Numbered from the stretch's first letter, positions 1-12,562 are shown. The stretch is 64,000 bases of DNA from Hedera helix (GCA_947179155.2 OX359286.1:11008024-11072023); one strand, 5' to 3'. Notes: generated by a model not told the origin, from the letters alone. A program made the numbers and translations.

Positions 1-3000
1 TTATATTACATAACAGTTAATTTAATTAACTACAGGGCTGCATCTCGAAGTCTATTACTTCATCTTTCCTTTACCCTTGTTATTTCCCGAAGTCTCGGGT
101 TGCACTGCAATAAGGTTTCATGATATAGCAAGAGTGAGCAACTAGTTTGCTCAACAAGTTTAAATAACAACAAGGAACAATATATCATGAATGAAAGGAA
201 ATAGCTGAACAATTCCATAATGTGAATAACATAAGCAGGAATAATAATTTGCTTTTAAAATTAGGATAGTTAAATAGACTATGAACTATAAATATCCACT
301 GGGGTCAATAGCAGGTTGACCCAATGGTTACTACCAGAAATATGTACCTGAGGGGATCAGCCTCAGTACAATATGTGTATGCATAACATTTAATTTTGGT
401 ATTTTTATACCTGATATTAGATACAAGGTACTCCCCTATAATAAAGGGGTGTTCATAACAGTCTAAGAATCCGCATTTTCAATGATTTGGATAGCTTTTA
501 AAATCTTGAACATAAATGTCTAGCCGAACAATGGCTTAGACCTACTTTGAACAGTTCTTTAAACAGTAGAACAGTAATTAAGTACAAGTCAATGACTATA
601 CAATCTCAAGTGCAACAAGTGCGAATAACAATAATATCGATGTGGAATAATTGTAAAGTAATTAAACCACTCAAAGCATGCTAGGAAAATAACAGTTCAA
701 GCTTAAATAAATAATTTGCTCAATGAAATAAGTTTAGAGATAAGGAACTTGCCTGTCTACTCAGCTACAATATATGTCTAGCTTTAACTAACTGGCTTTG
801 AAAAGACCTAACATTAATAAAGTTGGTCTAATAATTAGTACGGCGTATTTGGACAACTATACGCTCACTAAGGTACTTATTTATCATATAAGTACTAACA
901 CATAATTTACGTTAGTCGAAATAATATTATTAACCTTATAGATCCTCAATCAAATTAGGTTAATAATTTAATAAGTTAAAAAATATTTTTCTTAAGCGTT
1001 GGACACTTATTAAACCCTTAAACAACTTATTACAATTGTTTAATTAAAGTATAATTAAATTAAATTAATTTTATTAATTCAATCTCTATTTAATTACTAT
1101 TTAATCTTGGTTAAATAAAAATTAATTAATTAACTCTAGTTATTATTTAAAATAAATAATAACTAATTGTACTTACTTATTATTTAATCATAATTAAATA
1201 ATAAATAATTATTGATTCATTTTAACCTTCTTTAATTTAATATTAATCAACTAATAGTTAACTAAGTAATTAACCCTACCTATTATTTAATTTAAGGAAA
1301 TTAAATAATAGTTTACTCATTTTAATCCTCTTTAATTATTATTTAATGTCAATTAAATAATAATTAATTATTTAATTAATTTTAATTATTGTTTAAGATT
1401 AAATAAAATTTAATTTATTTATCCTTATTTATTATTTAAATTAAATAACTTAATTTCCCTTAATCATTATTTAATGCTAATTAAATAATAATTAATTACT
1501 TAATTATCCTTATTTATTATTTAATAATATTTAAATAATAAATAGTTAATTTATAAATTTTTATATCTTCTTTAATTATTATTTAATGTGAATTAAATAA
1601 TAATTGCTAATTTATCTCCTTTATTTATTATTAACATTTTAAATAATAAATAACTAATAAATTTATTTAACTTAACCATGATTTAGTTAACTAGATTAAT
1701 ATTTAAAATATTTAAATATTAAACTTAATTAAGAATATCCTCCCCAATATCATTTTTGAATTATTATTATTTTTGTTATAATTTTAAATTAGTTTTTAAA
1801 TATTTAAATTAATTAAATTAAACCCGAATGACATTTCTGTAAATAAGTTGAAAACTGAAACGAGGGCAAAATAGTAATTTCGCCGAGAAAAAACACGGAG
1901 GGGCAGTTTGGTAATTTCGCGGAACTGGGCTCGCGCATTGCGCGCGTTATCCGTAAGCAGGTCCAAAACGGTGCCGTTTTGGAGCCCGGGCTGTTGGCCT
2001 CCGCGCGTAACGCGCGGAGTAAATTTTTATTCTACCAAACGACGCCGTTTTGTCTCCGCGTTTTCTATGAACAGTTGTCCGCGCATTGCGCGGAAATTTA
2101 AATTTTTTTTTTCTTTGCAGACTGTGAACAGTGTCCGGCAATACCCATTTTAAATAAAAATATACCATCAAGTAAGCTTTAAATCCTCAATAAAAATTCA
2201 AAAAAATTACCAATCACTTAATATCAATTTATAACATGAAAATTTAATTTTTCATGATTTAATATCATTCTTTTTTTATAAAAAATTTTACATCACATAA
2301 ACTACCATAAATCATAACTTTTTGTATATAACTCCATTTTGAGTGATTCAAACTTTATTTTTCTCATGATTTAATGTTCTATAATATTAGAACATCAAAC
2401 CTAAGTTTTATAAAAATATTTTTGGTCATAAATTTCAAGACTTGATTATACACTATTAAACACATATTTTAGCATGCAAAATATACCAAAATACAAACTA
2501 AGCATATTAAACTCAAGCATGGCATAAATATTACCACTACACATTATTAACTATATTAACATATTTATACACACATGTTAGTTTATTTAATTTAAAAATA
2601 AAAATTAGCTTTAGAATAACCATTACCTTGATTTAATGGCTATCTTCCTTTTTCTTCCAAAATAAGTGGTGAAAGAAGATGACATGAACTAGCTTAGAAC
2701 TCTTTCTCCTTCTTTTGCTCTCTCTCAAAATACTTTGCTCTCAAACTCTCTCTTTTGAAACTTGGAGAAAATAATGAAGTGAAATATTTATCAATTTCAA
2801 GTATACTTGCAAAATTATTAGATACACATAATATATCTAATAATTTAGACCATGCTCCTAGATGACAACTTACACAAGGAATGGGTTAAATGACTTAGTT
2901 GGTGAAAAGAGGAATGGTCCATGTACTTGGAAAAATAAAACAAGCAACCATTAATTAAATAAATGAAAAATAAACTAAAATAAACAAAAATCAATTTTTT

Positions 3001-3667
3001 TTTTCTCTTTCTTCTCCACATGGTCGGCTGATGGCTTTTAGTATTGTCCCAAAATGATAGTCACAATTTACTTTTTTTAAATTAATAATAGTTAAATTAA
3101 GTATTTTCCAAGTGGGCCAATCATTGGGCTTTAATTTAAAATACCAATTGGGCTTCTATTAAATTGTTTGGGCTACTAATTTGTCAAATTTTATTATTCT
3201 CCACTTGGGCTACTAATTGACCCATGTTGGGCTAATTTAATAATTTACACATTAATTATTCAATCCATGATTAAATAAATAATTAGATTGAATAAATAAT
3301 TAAATATTCTAACCCATTAGTATTAAATTACTAAATGGACTAATAAATATTATTATTAATATTTCACATTATTTACATTAATTAATAATCATATTAATTA
3401 ATTTATTATATTTAATTAACTCATTATATTCAATTTAATTGAATATTTAATTAATAGGAAACTTATCAATTATTTTGATATTAAAACCTTAAGGTTTGTT
3501 CACTAATTTAAATAACATATTAGTGACCCCCTTTAATTAATTTTAGTAATTAATTACATAATCATTTAATCACATAATTTTTTTTTTAATAATCTCATAA
3601 AACTAACTCGTCGGAAATTAAATTAATAATTTAATTAATAATGTCGTGGAAATTCTAGGACATTACA
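1..3667 (-). mobile_element. Tekay-type LTR, A family (A'), truncated by window edge
   Basis: Reverse complement of the 3951 bp LTR of element A (13633-17583), clearly diverged. Its LTR start, reading TGTAATGTCCTAGAATTTCC on the minus strand, ends at 3667. Position 1 lies roughly 200-250 bp short of the expected LTR 3' end, which is off the window. Landmarks shared with A: the AT-rich hairpin ladder (about 1080-1640), the GC-rich palindrome block (1900-2110), the purine-rich putative exon with AAG/GTAATG (2625) and the run of GCCCAA-type motifs (3100-3240). No polypurine tract follows at 3668, so this is either a solo LTR or the 5' LTR of an element whose body lies to the left. Contains no gene. 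Confidence 0.85.
1900..2110 (-). repeat. GC-rich palindrome block in LTR A'
   Basis: In a very AT-rich LTR, this 200 bp carries imperfect palindromes of the type CCGCGCAATGCGCGG and AAAACGNCGNCGTTTT, followed by the GGGGCA...GTAATTTC motif. The same block is found in LTR A (15240-15405) and in a related form in LTR C (29940-30115). Confidence 0.7.
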
Positions 3668-3952
3668 GTTTTCTACCATGGAAATCACATAAGACACAAA
3701 GAGAAGCACAAAGCTTGGGTTTTTAAAGTATGTTATACCTTTTGGACTTGTGAGCTATTTTCCTCTTCCTTTCAAAGTATGTAATGGTGCTAGATGACAT
3801 ACAAGAAAACCCTCAAGTTGTTGTGCACTTCTCCTTAGCCTCTTTTGATGCAATATCTTTTATGAACTCACAAGACGTAGTATATTCCCTCTTTTGCTCT
3901 TTAGGAAAAGAACCAAAATGAACCAACTCTAGCAAACATGGGAGAAGGCTTT

Positions 3953-3960
3953 TATTTATA
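3953..3960 (-). promoter_or_regulatory. TATA box of LTR E
   Basis: TATAAATA on the minus strand, about 770 bp from the LTR start at 4726, in the position expected for the U3 promoter. Confidence 0.45.
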
Positions 3961-4135
3961 GGAGATGACTAAGTGCACTTAAGTTTCACTAATCCACCAA
4001 CAATAGTTATTTTAAGCTAATTAATCACTAAACATAAGGGATGATGTTCTCTAGATAATTTCTTGAGCCTTGCAACAACCTTGAACCTCTCCCAAAAAGT
4101 TTCGGCTACTTCATCCATTTACCAACCATTTTTGC

Positions 4136-4143
<8 letters not shown>

Positions 4144-4193
<50 letters not shown>
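4144..4193. repeat. (TA)n microsatellite, about 25 units
   Basis: Uninterrupted alternating TA inside LTR remnant E. Confidence 0.98.
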
Positions 4194-4195
<2 letters not shown>

Positions 4196-4934
4196 GGGTA
4201 CTCCTTCGGGCTACTAATTAAATCTATTTTGGGCTCAAATAAATAAGTCATTGGACCTCCTATATGACTTGCCATATTCACAAATATTGGGCCAATTAAA
4301 TTATCGCATGACCAATTACAAGCCCACTAGCAATTAAATTAAATTGGGCTTGTTTAATAAATAAATTGGACCAGTCCACTATTAATTATATAACTAGTTG
4401 AGCTATTAATTTTTATTAATAACATTTACACATAGACATTAATTAATAAGCACATTAATTAATTTACATAATCCAATTAGACTTGTTAGGAATCAAGTTA
4501 GTTGAATTATTACATAACTTACAAATCTTATAAACGATTTGATATTAAAATACCTAGGACGATCCATTAATTTAATTAATCCATTAAGTGGAGCTTCCTT
4601 TAATTATTTGCCACATAATTAATTAAACCAAGCTATTATACAATGATTTAATTTAATCGTACAAAAATTTTAATTCATCAATAATAAATTTCATTTATTT
4701 AAGTTAAAATAATCGCAGTCATTACAGCTATGACTTGCGTTCTTGAGCTTTTCGACAAAAATAAATGAACATAATAACGACTAGGGTTTTTTCTCTTGTA
4801 GTGCAAGCTTTAACTATTTCTTTGTACTTTCTTTGATAACAACTCACTAGAACTCTTCCTTAATATTATGTATTGCTTTCATACTTGATTTTTTCCCTTT
4901 GAAATTAGTAAGGTTTTAGGAAGAACTAAGCTAT

Positions 4935-4943
4935 CTATTTATA
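4935..4943 (-). promoter_or_regulatory. TATA box of LTR F
   Basis: TATAAATAG on the minus strand, about 740 bp from the LTR start, matching the relative position of the TATA box in LTR E. Confidence 0.45.
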
Positions 4944-5257
4944 GGAAAACCAAAGGAAGGAGGCAAGTGCAATTAACCAAGGTATGAACTTACATTTAAC
5001 CGAGATATAAAAGTGTAATTTAGTAACAAAATATCAAAATGATCATCCCATTTCTACCCCCCCCCCCCCAAATGGCCGGATCTCTAGGCATTTAATGCTT
5101 GAAATAATCATATTTGGTGACATCATCATCTTCCAAATGAAATGCCAAAATCAAGCCGACTATTTGATAAAGTAAATGAAGTGAACAATTTGGCTTTGTC
5201 CACCCTAAAGTGGTCGGGTATGGGAGAGATTAGAGGGCCCTTAATCTAGCTTAGTTT

Positions 5258-5560
5258 ATGCTTAAGTTAATCAATAATAAAGCTATGAATTTGATTGGTT
5301 GATTAGGTATTTAATTCTCCAATTAGTTTAACATTTATCTTAGGTTAATCTTAAGTTTGATTAGCCTTAATCTAAATTAGGTTTACTTAGATTTAGTTGG
5401 GGTTTAGTTTGACTAGTTCGTTCTAACTAGGCTTTATCTAACCTAGTTCCATTCTAACTAGATTTCATCTAATCTAGTTTTACATCAACTGATTATTATT
5501 AACTTAGTTTTATATCAACTAGGTTAGTTAAATATTAGGTTAATTAGTTTACTACTTCAG
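5258..5560. repeat. Degenerate short tandem repeat
   Basis: Many imperfect copies of a word like CTAACTAGGTTT / CATCTAATCTAGTTTT spaced 20-30 bp apart, within the U3 of LTR F. Too diverged for a clean unit to be defined by eye. Confidence 0.5.
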
Positions 5561-5680
5561 TTAGTTTGTAACTTGGTTTAGGTCCTAGTTCGATTTCCTA
5601 ACCCAATTACATCTAACTCAGTTCATTTCTAAGTCTTCCGAATTAATTGACCTTTACTGATTTAAAAGTCAAATATTACA

Positions 5681-6419
5681 GAGTTTTGTTCCATATAAAC
5701 ACTATTCTGTGAAGTGAAAAGTCCAAAAGACTTGACACATTTTTTTGTGAATACTATTTTTGGCGACCATTTCTCAAAAAATTGTTAGATGATCAAAAAA
5801 ATCGAAAAAAATATTCTTTGTCTTATCACTATTTCGTCTTATTCCTGTGCACGATATTTGAAAAAAACTTTTATTCATTATTACACATCTGTGTTTTATA
5901 CAAACAATATATCTTCCAACAAAACGTTTAAACATGGAAAACGTTTCCATATGAATAGCGTTTTTCATTTTATTCTTGAAAAAATATATCAGTGGCTTCC
6001 TGGTATCTATTCCCCATATAAATGTTATGTTGTGAAATATAAAAAGTCAAAACATTGAAAAAAGAACATTAAAAAAGAAGAAGAATGTTTTCTCAAAAAT
6101 CGTGCATTTCTGTCTTTTTTCTAAAAAAAATTTATTGGTTCCCTAGCATCTATACATTATATTAACACTATATTGTGAAATATGAAATGTCAAAATGACT
6201 TAAAACGGTTGACGATTTTACTAGGTTATAACCCTTAGGGTTTAGGTTTTAACCTTAAACTGACTTCTGAATTTTAATAACCGTTAAGATTAACTTTGTG
6301 AATCAAAACACAAAATCCTACTCGAAGAATTATCACACGACACATTATGAACATCAAACAATCTTTATTTATTAACATAAAGTTGGATTACGGGATTCTC
6401 AGAAGCTTGGAATATTACA
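5681..6419 (-). mobile_element. 3' LTR remnant of chromovirus D
   Basis: On the minus strand the sequence before 6419 reads as a polypurine-like 3' end (6420-6452) and then TGTAATATTCC, the start of a 3' LTR. About 740 bp of that LTR remain before LTR F begins. It contains three imperfect copies of a segment with ATTGTGAAATAT...AAGTCAAAA (around 5700, 6020 and 6170). It belongs to the decayed pol at 6480-7890. Confidence 0.6.
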
Positions 6420-6452
6420 TTCACCCTTCATTAAGAGAATTTCGTTCTCAAA
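6420..6452 (-). other. Degenerate polypurine tract of element D
   Basis: Minus strand shows GAACGAAATTCTC followed by AATGAAGGGTGAA immediately before the LTR start. Elements A and C have a comparable GGACGGAAT...AAGG-type sequence before their 3' LTRs, and element B a GGACGAAAT...AAGG sequence. Confidence 0.5.
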
Positions 6453-6479
6453 ATTACATTACAAATTTAAGAAAATCAA

Positions 6480-7890
6480 ATGGGGATATTCTATCTTCAT
6501 TTTATCTTCTAACTCTCACGTTGCCTTTTTCACGGATCCACGAATTGATTTCTCCATATGACCTTGACTGAAGGTATGACATTGTTTCTCCAGACTTGTT
6601 CATTCCTATCAATAATCTTAATAGGAATTTCCTCATAATTTAAATCATTCTCGATCTGGATTGGTTCGTAACTGATGATATTTTTGTAGTTTAGTTTATA
6701 AGGTCACAATACTGAAACATGAAATACATTATGTATATGTTTCAGTTTTGGAGGTAAGGCTACTTCATAAGCTACCTCACCCACTCTTCTTAATAATGGT
6801 CCTATAAACGTCGAACTCAATTTTCATTTCTTTTCAAAATGAATCTTCCCTTTTCAAGGATATACTTTCAAGAAAACATGGCTACCGACTTCAAAGTCTC
6901 TGTTTTGTTGATGTAGACCGACATATCTCTTTTGTCTTTCCTAAGTAGCTCGTAACCTAAGTTGAATTGTTCAAACTATCTCCGCTGTTTGTTGAACTAA
7001 TTTAGGCCCAAGAATTTTTCGTTAACCGACTTCATCCTAACACATCTGTGTTCTACAACTCCATCCATACAGAGCTTCATATGGAGGCATTCTTATATTA
7101 GCGTGATAGCTATTGTTGTAAGCGAATTCTACTAGAGGTAAGTGATTTTCCCAACTTCTCTTAAGATCCATCATACAAGCTTTCAGCATATCCTCCAAAG
7201 TTTGGATAGTCCTTTCACTTTGATCATCAGTTTGTGGGTGATAAGCAGTACTCATTCTCAATTGTGTGCCTAGATGTTCTTGAAGACTTTTTTCAGAAGT
7301 TCAATGAGAACCGTGGATCTCGATCAGACACAATTGAAACTGGTATGTCGTGTCTAGAAATAACCTCCTTAATATATAACTTGGCTAGTCGTTCTAAGTT
7401 GAACTTGACCTTGATTGGTAGAAAGTGAACAGACTTGGTTAGTCAATCCACTATTATTCATATGGCATCATGACCCTTCTGTATGGTTAGAAGGCCTACT
7501 ACAAAATTCATTATAACCATTTGTACTCTAGAATTTCCAACGGTTGTAATAACCCGCTTGGTATTTGATGCTCAACCTTGTCTCGCTAACATGTTAATCA
7601 CCTACTAACGAATTCAGCCACCTCTCCTTTCATGTTTGGCCACCAAAAGTGTTGACTTACGTCTTTGTATATTTTGTTACTGTCAGGGTGTATTGCAAAC
7701 TTAGTACTAAGTGTTTCTGACATGATCTCCTCTTTGAGTTCCTGTACTAAAGGAATCCATATTCCATATTCAAATCTAATAATTCCTTCCTTGTCCATCT
7801 TGAACTTTCCATTCACCACTTCAGTCGACTTTTTCATCTTTTCATAATCTCCATCATTCTTTTGGATTTCCTTGATTTTACCTAATAAAG
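6480..7890 (-). pseudogene. Decayed chromovirus integrase with chromodomain (element D)
   Basis: Minus-strand remnant of the 3' part of pol. Reading 7860 to 6480: a linker, IRFEYGIWIPLVQELKEEI, the HHCC zinc-binding part ending in FWWPNMKGEVAEFVSR (7598-7837), the integrase core with RMSTAYHPQTDDQSERTIQ and AYNNSYHANIRMPPYEALYG (7037-7261), a decayed GPF-like region, and a chromodomain with YEEIPIKIIDRNEQ and VIPSVKVIWRNQ (about 6560-6650), ending in MKIEYPHL. Several frameshifts and stops separate these pieces. RT and RNase H are missing because LTR 7891 interrupts at 7890. Family: Tekay/Del-type, by similarity to the integrase-chromodomain of elements A and B in this window. Not functional. 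Confidence 0.88.
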
Positions 7891-9630
7891 TGATGATTGA
7901 ATTTTATTCAAATTATTTAAATATTTTTAGGCTTACTTATTTGTGAGCTTTTAAGTATTTTAATTTATTTTAGGTAATTTATTTAATTTTATGCATTATT
8001 ATTATTTTTAATTATTTATATTTTATTTTGTAGGAAAAATAATACGAGTGACAAGATCGTAATTTCTACAAGTTCAGATGGCAAAAGCGTAATTTCAGCA
8101 ACCTTAGTGGCAAATCTGTAATTATTTCAAGAAGGAATCATCAACGCCATACGCGCATGGGGTAATAAAGGCAAGCGAGGCACGACGTCGTATGGCGCGT
8201 TGGTTGGCAGCAGGAGGTCGGACGTGCATGGCGCGACGCAGGATTCAGCAGAATTCGTTGTGAAATGGTGTCGTGTAAAAGCATCTGGAATATGGGGCAT
8301 ACACGTAATGTGCGGGAGGTTGAGGTTTAACTTGTCTATGCGGTGTTGTTTTAAAGCACGTGTCATCAGAAGGAGGCTAACCCGATCAAATGCGAGTTGA
8401 CTGAATCAGGGCTGCGTTTGGTTGCACAATAGCACATAGTTTGGCGTTATTTTCCTATTTTTGATTCCTAAATGATTTTTAATTCCAATTTTACTTAGGA
8501 TTAATATCGTACTTCTATAAATATACTATGAGACTCTTATTTTTGGTATACTAACATAGATTAGAGCATATTAGAGTATATTAGAATTAGATTAACGCAA
8601 AGCAAATATTCAACGCGAAAGATTTGAGAATTAAAGGCGAAACTTGAAAATTAATATTTTTGATCTAGGTGACAGATGGATATCAAAATATAAATTTTAT
8701 TTCTTTTCTTCTCCATTTATTTTTATAATTTTGAGATATTAAATTATTTGTGGATAATTTATTATTCAGTTATAAATTAATTTTTATTTGAGATTGTAAT
8801 TAAACCCATTGTGTAGTTTAAATTAATTTATTTTTCTTTTTAATTTTATTTAATTATAATTCAATTGTTTATCATATTTTATGCATTCACGTATTTAATT
8901 ATTTACATTAATTAATGTGATCATCTAAATGAAATTGACGAATGAATTATAGTGTTTAGTCCTAATTAAATATTTTGTGCGTTAATGTATTAATTAATTA
9001 TGGATAATTAATGTGATAATTTATATGAAATTGGGAGATATATTATAAATTTAGATATGAATATGATGACATATATTTATCTTTTCTGCATTGATGGAAT
9101 TCATAACCTGTGTATAGGATAGAGATATACTTATATACCATATGTAACCTTAAGAGAGTCTATGCTTCAAATCCTTTTTAATTGTAACTCACATAGAGAT
9201 ATAGTGAATTAGGGTGCTCTCTTTAATTATGTTGCCTTTGTGTCGGATTTAATGGGAATTGTTTATATGTTATCAAGAGGTGCATTTAAACAATATAAAA
9301 AATTCTCGGTTAACAATTTAATATAATTAATTAATTAAAAAGGGAGTGAAGAAATTTAAATGAAGCATTGAAAAAAAAAATATAATCTTAACTATTTTTA
9401 ATCTGATCTAATTCTTTTCATTAATTTAATTTAGTTGTTAATTTTAATTAGATTCTATTTTTTAGTTTTATTATATTGTTTAAAAAAAATTAATTTGATA
9501 TAAAATTAGTATTTGGTAATAATTATTTTTAATTTCCTATAGGTTCAACACTCGACTTAATTACTATATTACTTGTTGGTCACGTATACTTGTGTGCAAA
9601 TTCCTAATTAAAATTAGGTAAATAAATTTT
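7891..9630 (+). mobile_element. Athila-like LTR 1
   Basis: Begins TGATGATTG immediately after the truncated integrase and ends just upstream of a TGGCGCCGTTACCGGGG primer site; the 3' edge is approximate (a candidate CA lies near 9598). Contains a GC-richer block with GCACGACGTCGTATGG (8050-8400), and a module (8890-9315) that recurs, duplicated, in LTR 2. The candidate flank TAAAG (7886-7890) cannot be tested because the other end of the element is not visible. No gene. Confidence 0.7.
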
Positions 9631-9648
9631 TGGCGCCGTTACCGGGGA
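9631..9648 (+). other. Primer binding site, Asp tRNA type
   Basis: TGGCGCCGTTACCGGGGA, one base away from the TGGCGCCGTTGCCGGGGA usual in Athila and related plant elements, complementary to the 3' end of tRNA-Asp. Confidence 0.85.
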
Positions 9649-9764
9649 ATTAATTTAATAATTATTCTCCAATATTAATTTCAATCAAATTAATTTTAAT
9701 TTAAACGTTTATTTTATTTCTAGTTAATATTTTTATTTTTATTTTTACTTCCTTTTTAGGTTAA

Positions 9765-10500
9765 ATGAAGGACGAGGATCGAAAATTACTGCGAGACTAT
9801 GCGATGTCGTAAGTCATGGAAATTCAATCAAGCATCTATAGGCTAGCCATACATGCTACAAGTTTTGAGATAAAGCTGGGCACGATATAGAAGATTCAAA
9901 ACTTAGTGTAGTTTAAGGGTTTAACCAACGACGATCTGAATGATCATCTTATGAGTTTTTTGGAGATATGTGATACCTTTCAAGTATGATGGAGTTTCGA
10001 ATGAAGTTGTAAGACTTTGCTTGTTTCCTTTCACACTTAGGGACAAGACAAAGAGTTGGTTGCACTAACTTCTACTGGGGTCCATCACTACTTGGAACGG
10101 CTTGACTTAAAAGTTCCTACCAAAATTTTTCCGTAAGCTAAAATTACAAAAATGAGAAACGATATCACTTCATTCATGCAGCATGATTCAGAGTTATTGT
10201 ACGAAGCGTAGGAGCGCTTCCAAGAGTTATTTTGGAGATGTCCACACCGAGTGATACTCATGTAGCTTTAAGTTCAAACATTTTATAATGGGTTATTAAG
10301 TACAACGAGAACTATTATTGATGTAGTTGTGGGTGGTGCTTTGATGGCGAAGAATTTTGATGAGGCCTACGACATGTTAGAAACTATGGCAGCGAATGAT
10401 TACCAATAGCCAGACTACAAGGGTGAATCAGCCAAGGGCAGTTGGGAGAATTGAGACTTATGTAATTTCTGCATTGACTGCTCAAATGACATTAATTATA
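9765..10500 (+). pseudogene. Athila-like gag, decayed and truncated
   Basis: Capsid-like gag recognisable across frames: LCLFPFTLRDKTKSWLH, then MRNDITSFMQHDSELLYEA, ERFQELFWRCPH, FYNGLLSTTRTIIDVVVGGA and DEAYDMLETMAANDYQ. These are hallmark blocks of the Athila gag (Retrotrans_gag region). The probable start is ATG 9765, preceded by a polypyrimidine/TTTTTAG sequence that looks like a splice acceptor. At least eight in-frame stops plus frameshifts. The nucleocapsid, protease and pol are absent: the sequence is cut at 10515 by LTR 2. Lies 117 bp downstream of the primer site, the expected place. Not functional. Confidence 0.85.
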
Positions 10501-10515
10501 AGGAGACTTGACGCT

Positions 10516-12556
10516 TGATGATTGGTTTTTGTACTTATTTATTTAATACTTTGACCTTGATAATTTGTAATTTTTTTAGCAGTTTATTTAGTTTTTATAG
10601 TGTTTTAATCTTGTTTAGGTTTTATATATTACTTATATATATTTTTATATATTTTACAATAATTGGAATAAGGGCTACGAGTATCAAAGCTTAAAGTTAC
10701 CAGATTTTAATTTTCAGTGTGCTATTAACATTGTAATCACTTCAGGCCCAATTTAGACATTGCTCCAGCCATTATCTCTCATTTTGTCCAACATTAAAGT
10801 TGTATCTCAACTTCTCATCTTTCCGTATCATCTTTAATCATCTAAATCGGAGTTCGAACGAGAGAGATATGACCAAAACACTAAAGGAGGTCAAACCAAA
10901 AAATAATGGCAGAATGCCTAGGCATCCCAAAATACAAAAGAACAGGCGCCTAGGCGCCCAAGCCTTTAAGAGACTAGGCACCCAAATTAGAAGAAGAAGA
11001 AGCACCTAGGCGCCTGGTACCACTTCCAGCTACTGATTTCGGTAGAAAAAAAAATAGAAAAGGAAGGAAAAACATAGAAAAAAAAAAGATATATCTAATA
11101 TCCTTTTTTTTTTGGTCTGAGAGTAAAGAAGGCGATTTTGGGGAGAGAGATGAAGATGGAATAGGGTTTTCCACCATAGGAAATCTCTTGACCCTTTGAT
11201 TCTTGAGCCCAATATCCCAAATTTTTGGAATCATTAAATGATGTACAGTGGAGAAGATAAAGAACAAGTAAGGAGCTATAAATGGAAGCTATGAATGGAT
11301 AGAGGAGGAAGAGTGGAATTGGGATGACAACTAGTTTTCTTTTCTTTTCCTTTATTTATCTTTGTATTTCATTTATTGGATTTCTTATAGATTATGTAAT
11401 GAATATTGGTTATACTTCTCTCATTGAATCTAAGTATTGCTTTTGAAACCAATTTGTTGTTGGAATTGATTTTCTCTCTCTTAATTGGCACCATGAATTG
11501 GATTAACATTTGTAGTTTTTCATGTATTGATTGCTTGGCTTAATAATTAGTTTGGTTGCCTATATGAAATTGACAAATGGATTGTATTGTGTTGACCTAA
11601 ATGTGATAACATGTGATTGTGCTATTTTACATGGTGGGAGTGCATAATTTGCATATAGGATATGAATATACTTGTATGCCATGTGTAACCAGTTAAGAAC
11701 CGGAGCTTCATAACCCTTGTTTATTGTAACTCTCATATAAATATAGTGGATTATTTAGACTTGGGTATATTTGTATTGTTATCGATAGAGGCGTATAAGT
11801 ACTGTAGTGTTTTTGGTTGACCATTTGTTGGTTAAGGCTATATAAGTGGGTTATCATGTTTTGTGATGATTGTTAATTGTTTGGCTTTGTAATTACTTTG
11901 GTAACTTATTTGAAATCGGAAGAGGGAGTATAAGTTTTGACCTGAATATGTTAACACGTGTTATGTTATTTAGTTTTAGGATTAAATTCATAATTTGTAC
12001 GTATGATAGACATATACCTACAGGTCGCGTGTAACTAATGTGAGAATCTGTGCTTAGAAACTTTGCTTGTGTTAGTTCTCATAGAAATATAGTGAACTAT
12101 CTTTCTTGGGTTGTTCTTGTCTGAATTTTATCGAATGAGATAGGTTTGGATGGGATATGCTTATTTGGCTATCGAAAGATGCCTATAAGTACTATCGTAT
12201 TCTCGGTTGACAATTCGTCGTGATCGTATAATTAAGAGAGAGTTAAGAGATAAAAACGGTATGTTGGGGGAAATTGTGTTCTTAAATTCAACTATCTTAA
12301 ATTGTTTTCTAGTTTAAATGTTAATTTACTTTATTTCAATTTCTCTTCCATTCAATCAATCATTTAACTAAGATTGACTTGTTTTGAGTTAGTATTTGAA
12401 AGACTGTCAGAACTAATTCCTTGTGGGACCGACTTTTAATTTCACTTTATTACTTGTTAACTATGTATGCTTGCACGTTAATCATTCAAATGAATTCGAG
12501 ATCAGAATTTAATTAATAAATAAAATATAAATAAAGAGTTCTGATTTCAACCAGCA
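10516..12556 (+). mobile_element. Athila-like LTR 2
   Basis: Begins TGATGATTGG and ends near CCAGCA at 12556, six bases before a degenerate Asp-type primer site. It shares its start and one internal module with LTR 1 but is otherwise different, so it is a separate family. It contains two tandem copies of a ~350 bp module (11510-12230). No gene: small ORFs here (for example 10800-11009 and 10974-11267 on the other strand) overlap low-complexity A/G-rich sequence. Confidence 0.7.
11510..12230 (+). repeat. Two tandem ~350 bp modules inside LTR 2
   Basis: Unit 1 (about 11510-11860) and unit 2 (about 11861-12230) both contain, in order, GATTG..TTGGCTT, TTTGACCT/GTTGACCT, a CATAATTTG segment, ATATAC..., GTGTAACTAA/GTGTAACCAG, CTCATA.AAATATAGTG, TATCGA.AGA.GC.TATAAGTACT and GGTTGAC. 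A single, more decayed copy lies in LTR 1 at 8890-9315. Confidence 0.75.
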
Positions 12557-12562
12557 AGTTTT

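Larger units (their letters stand above)
3668..4726 (-). mobile_element. Chromovirus-type LTR remnant E (U3 and start of R)
   Basis: On the minus strand a second LTR start (TGTAATGACTGCGATT) begins at 4726. It runs leftwards through AT-rich U3 with GCCCAA motifs resembling LTR A, a TATA box at 3953-3960 and a transcribed-looking leader, and stops at 3668 where LTR A' begins. It resembles A in layout but not closely in sequence. Only this LTR fragment is in the window; no coding region. The 5' boundary is inferred from the TGTAAT start and the abrupt sequence change. Confidence 0.6.
4727..5680 (-). mobile_element. Chromovirus-type LTR remnant F (U3 and start of R)
   Basis: A further minus-strand LTR start (TGTAATATTTGAC) lies at 5680. 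The U3 includes a poly-C run (5057-5069) and a stretch of reiterated CTAACTAGRTTT-like words (5258-5560). A TATA box lies at 4935-4943, followed by a leader that is cut at 4727 by LTR E. No coding sequence. Boundary calls rest on the TG start, the TATA position (about 740 bp in, like E) and the sequence change. Confidence 0.55.

Noticed and set aside
8127..8400. Overlapping ORFs in the GC-rich part of Athila LTR 1
   Set aside because: Open on both strands because of base composition; in the LTR, no homology.
11030..11267. Small antisense ORFs with hydrophobic F/L-rich stretches
   Set aside because: They read an A-rich/poly-T stretch on the opposite strand; no support for a membrane protein.
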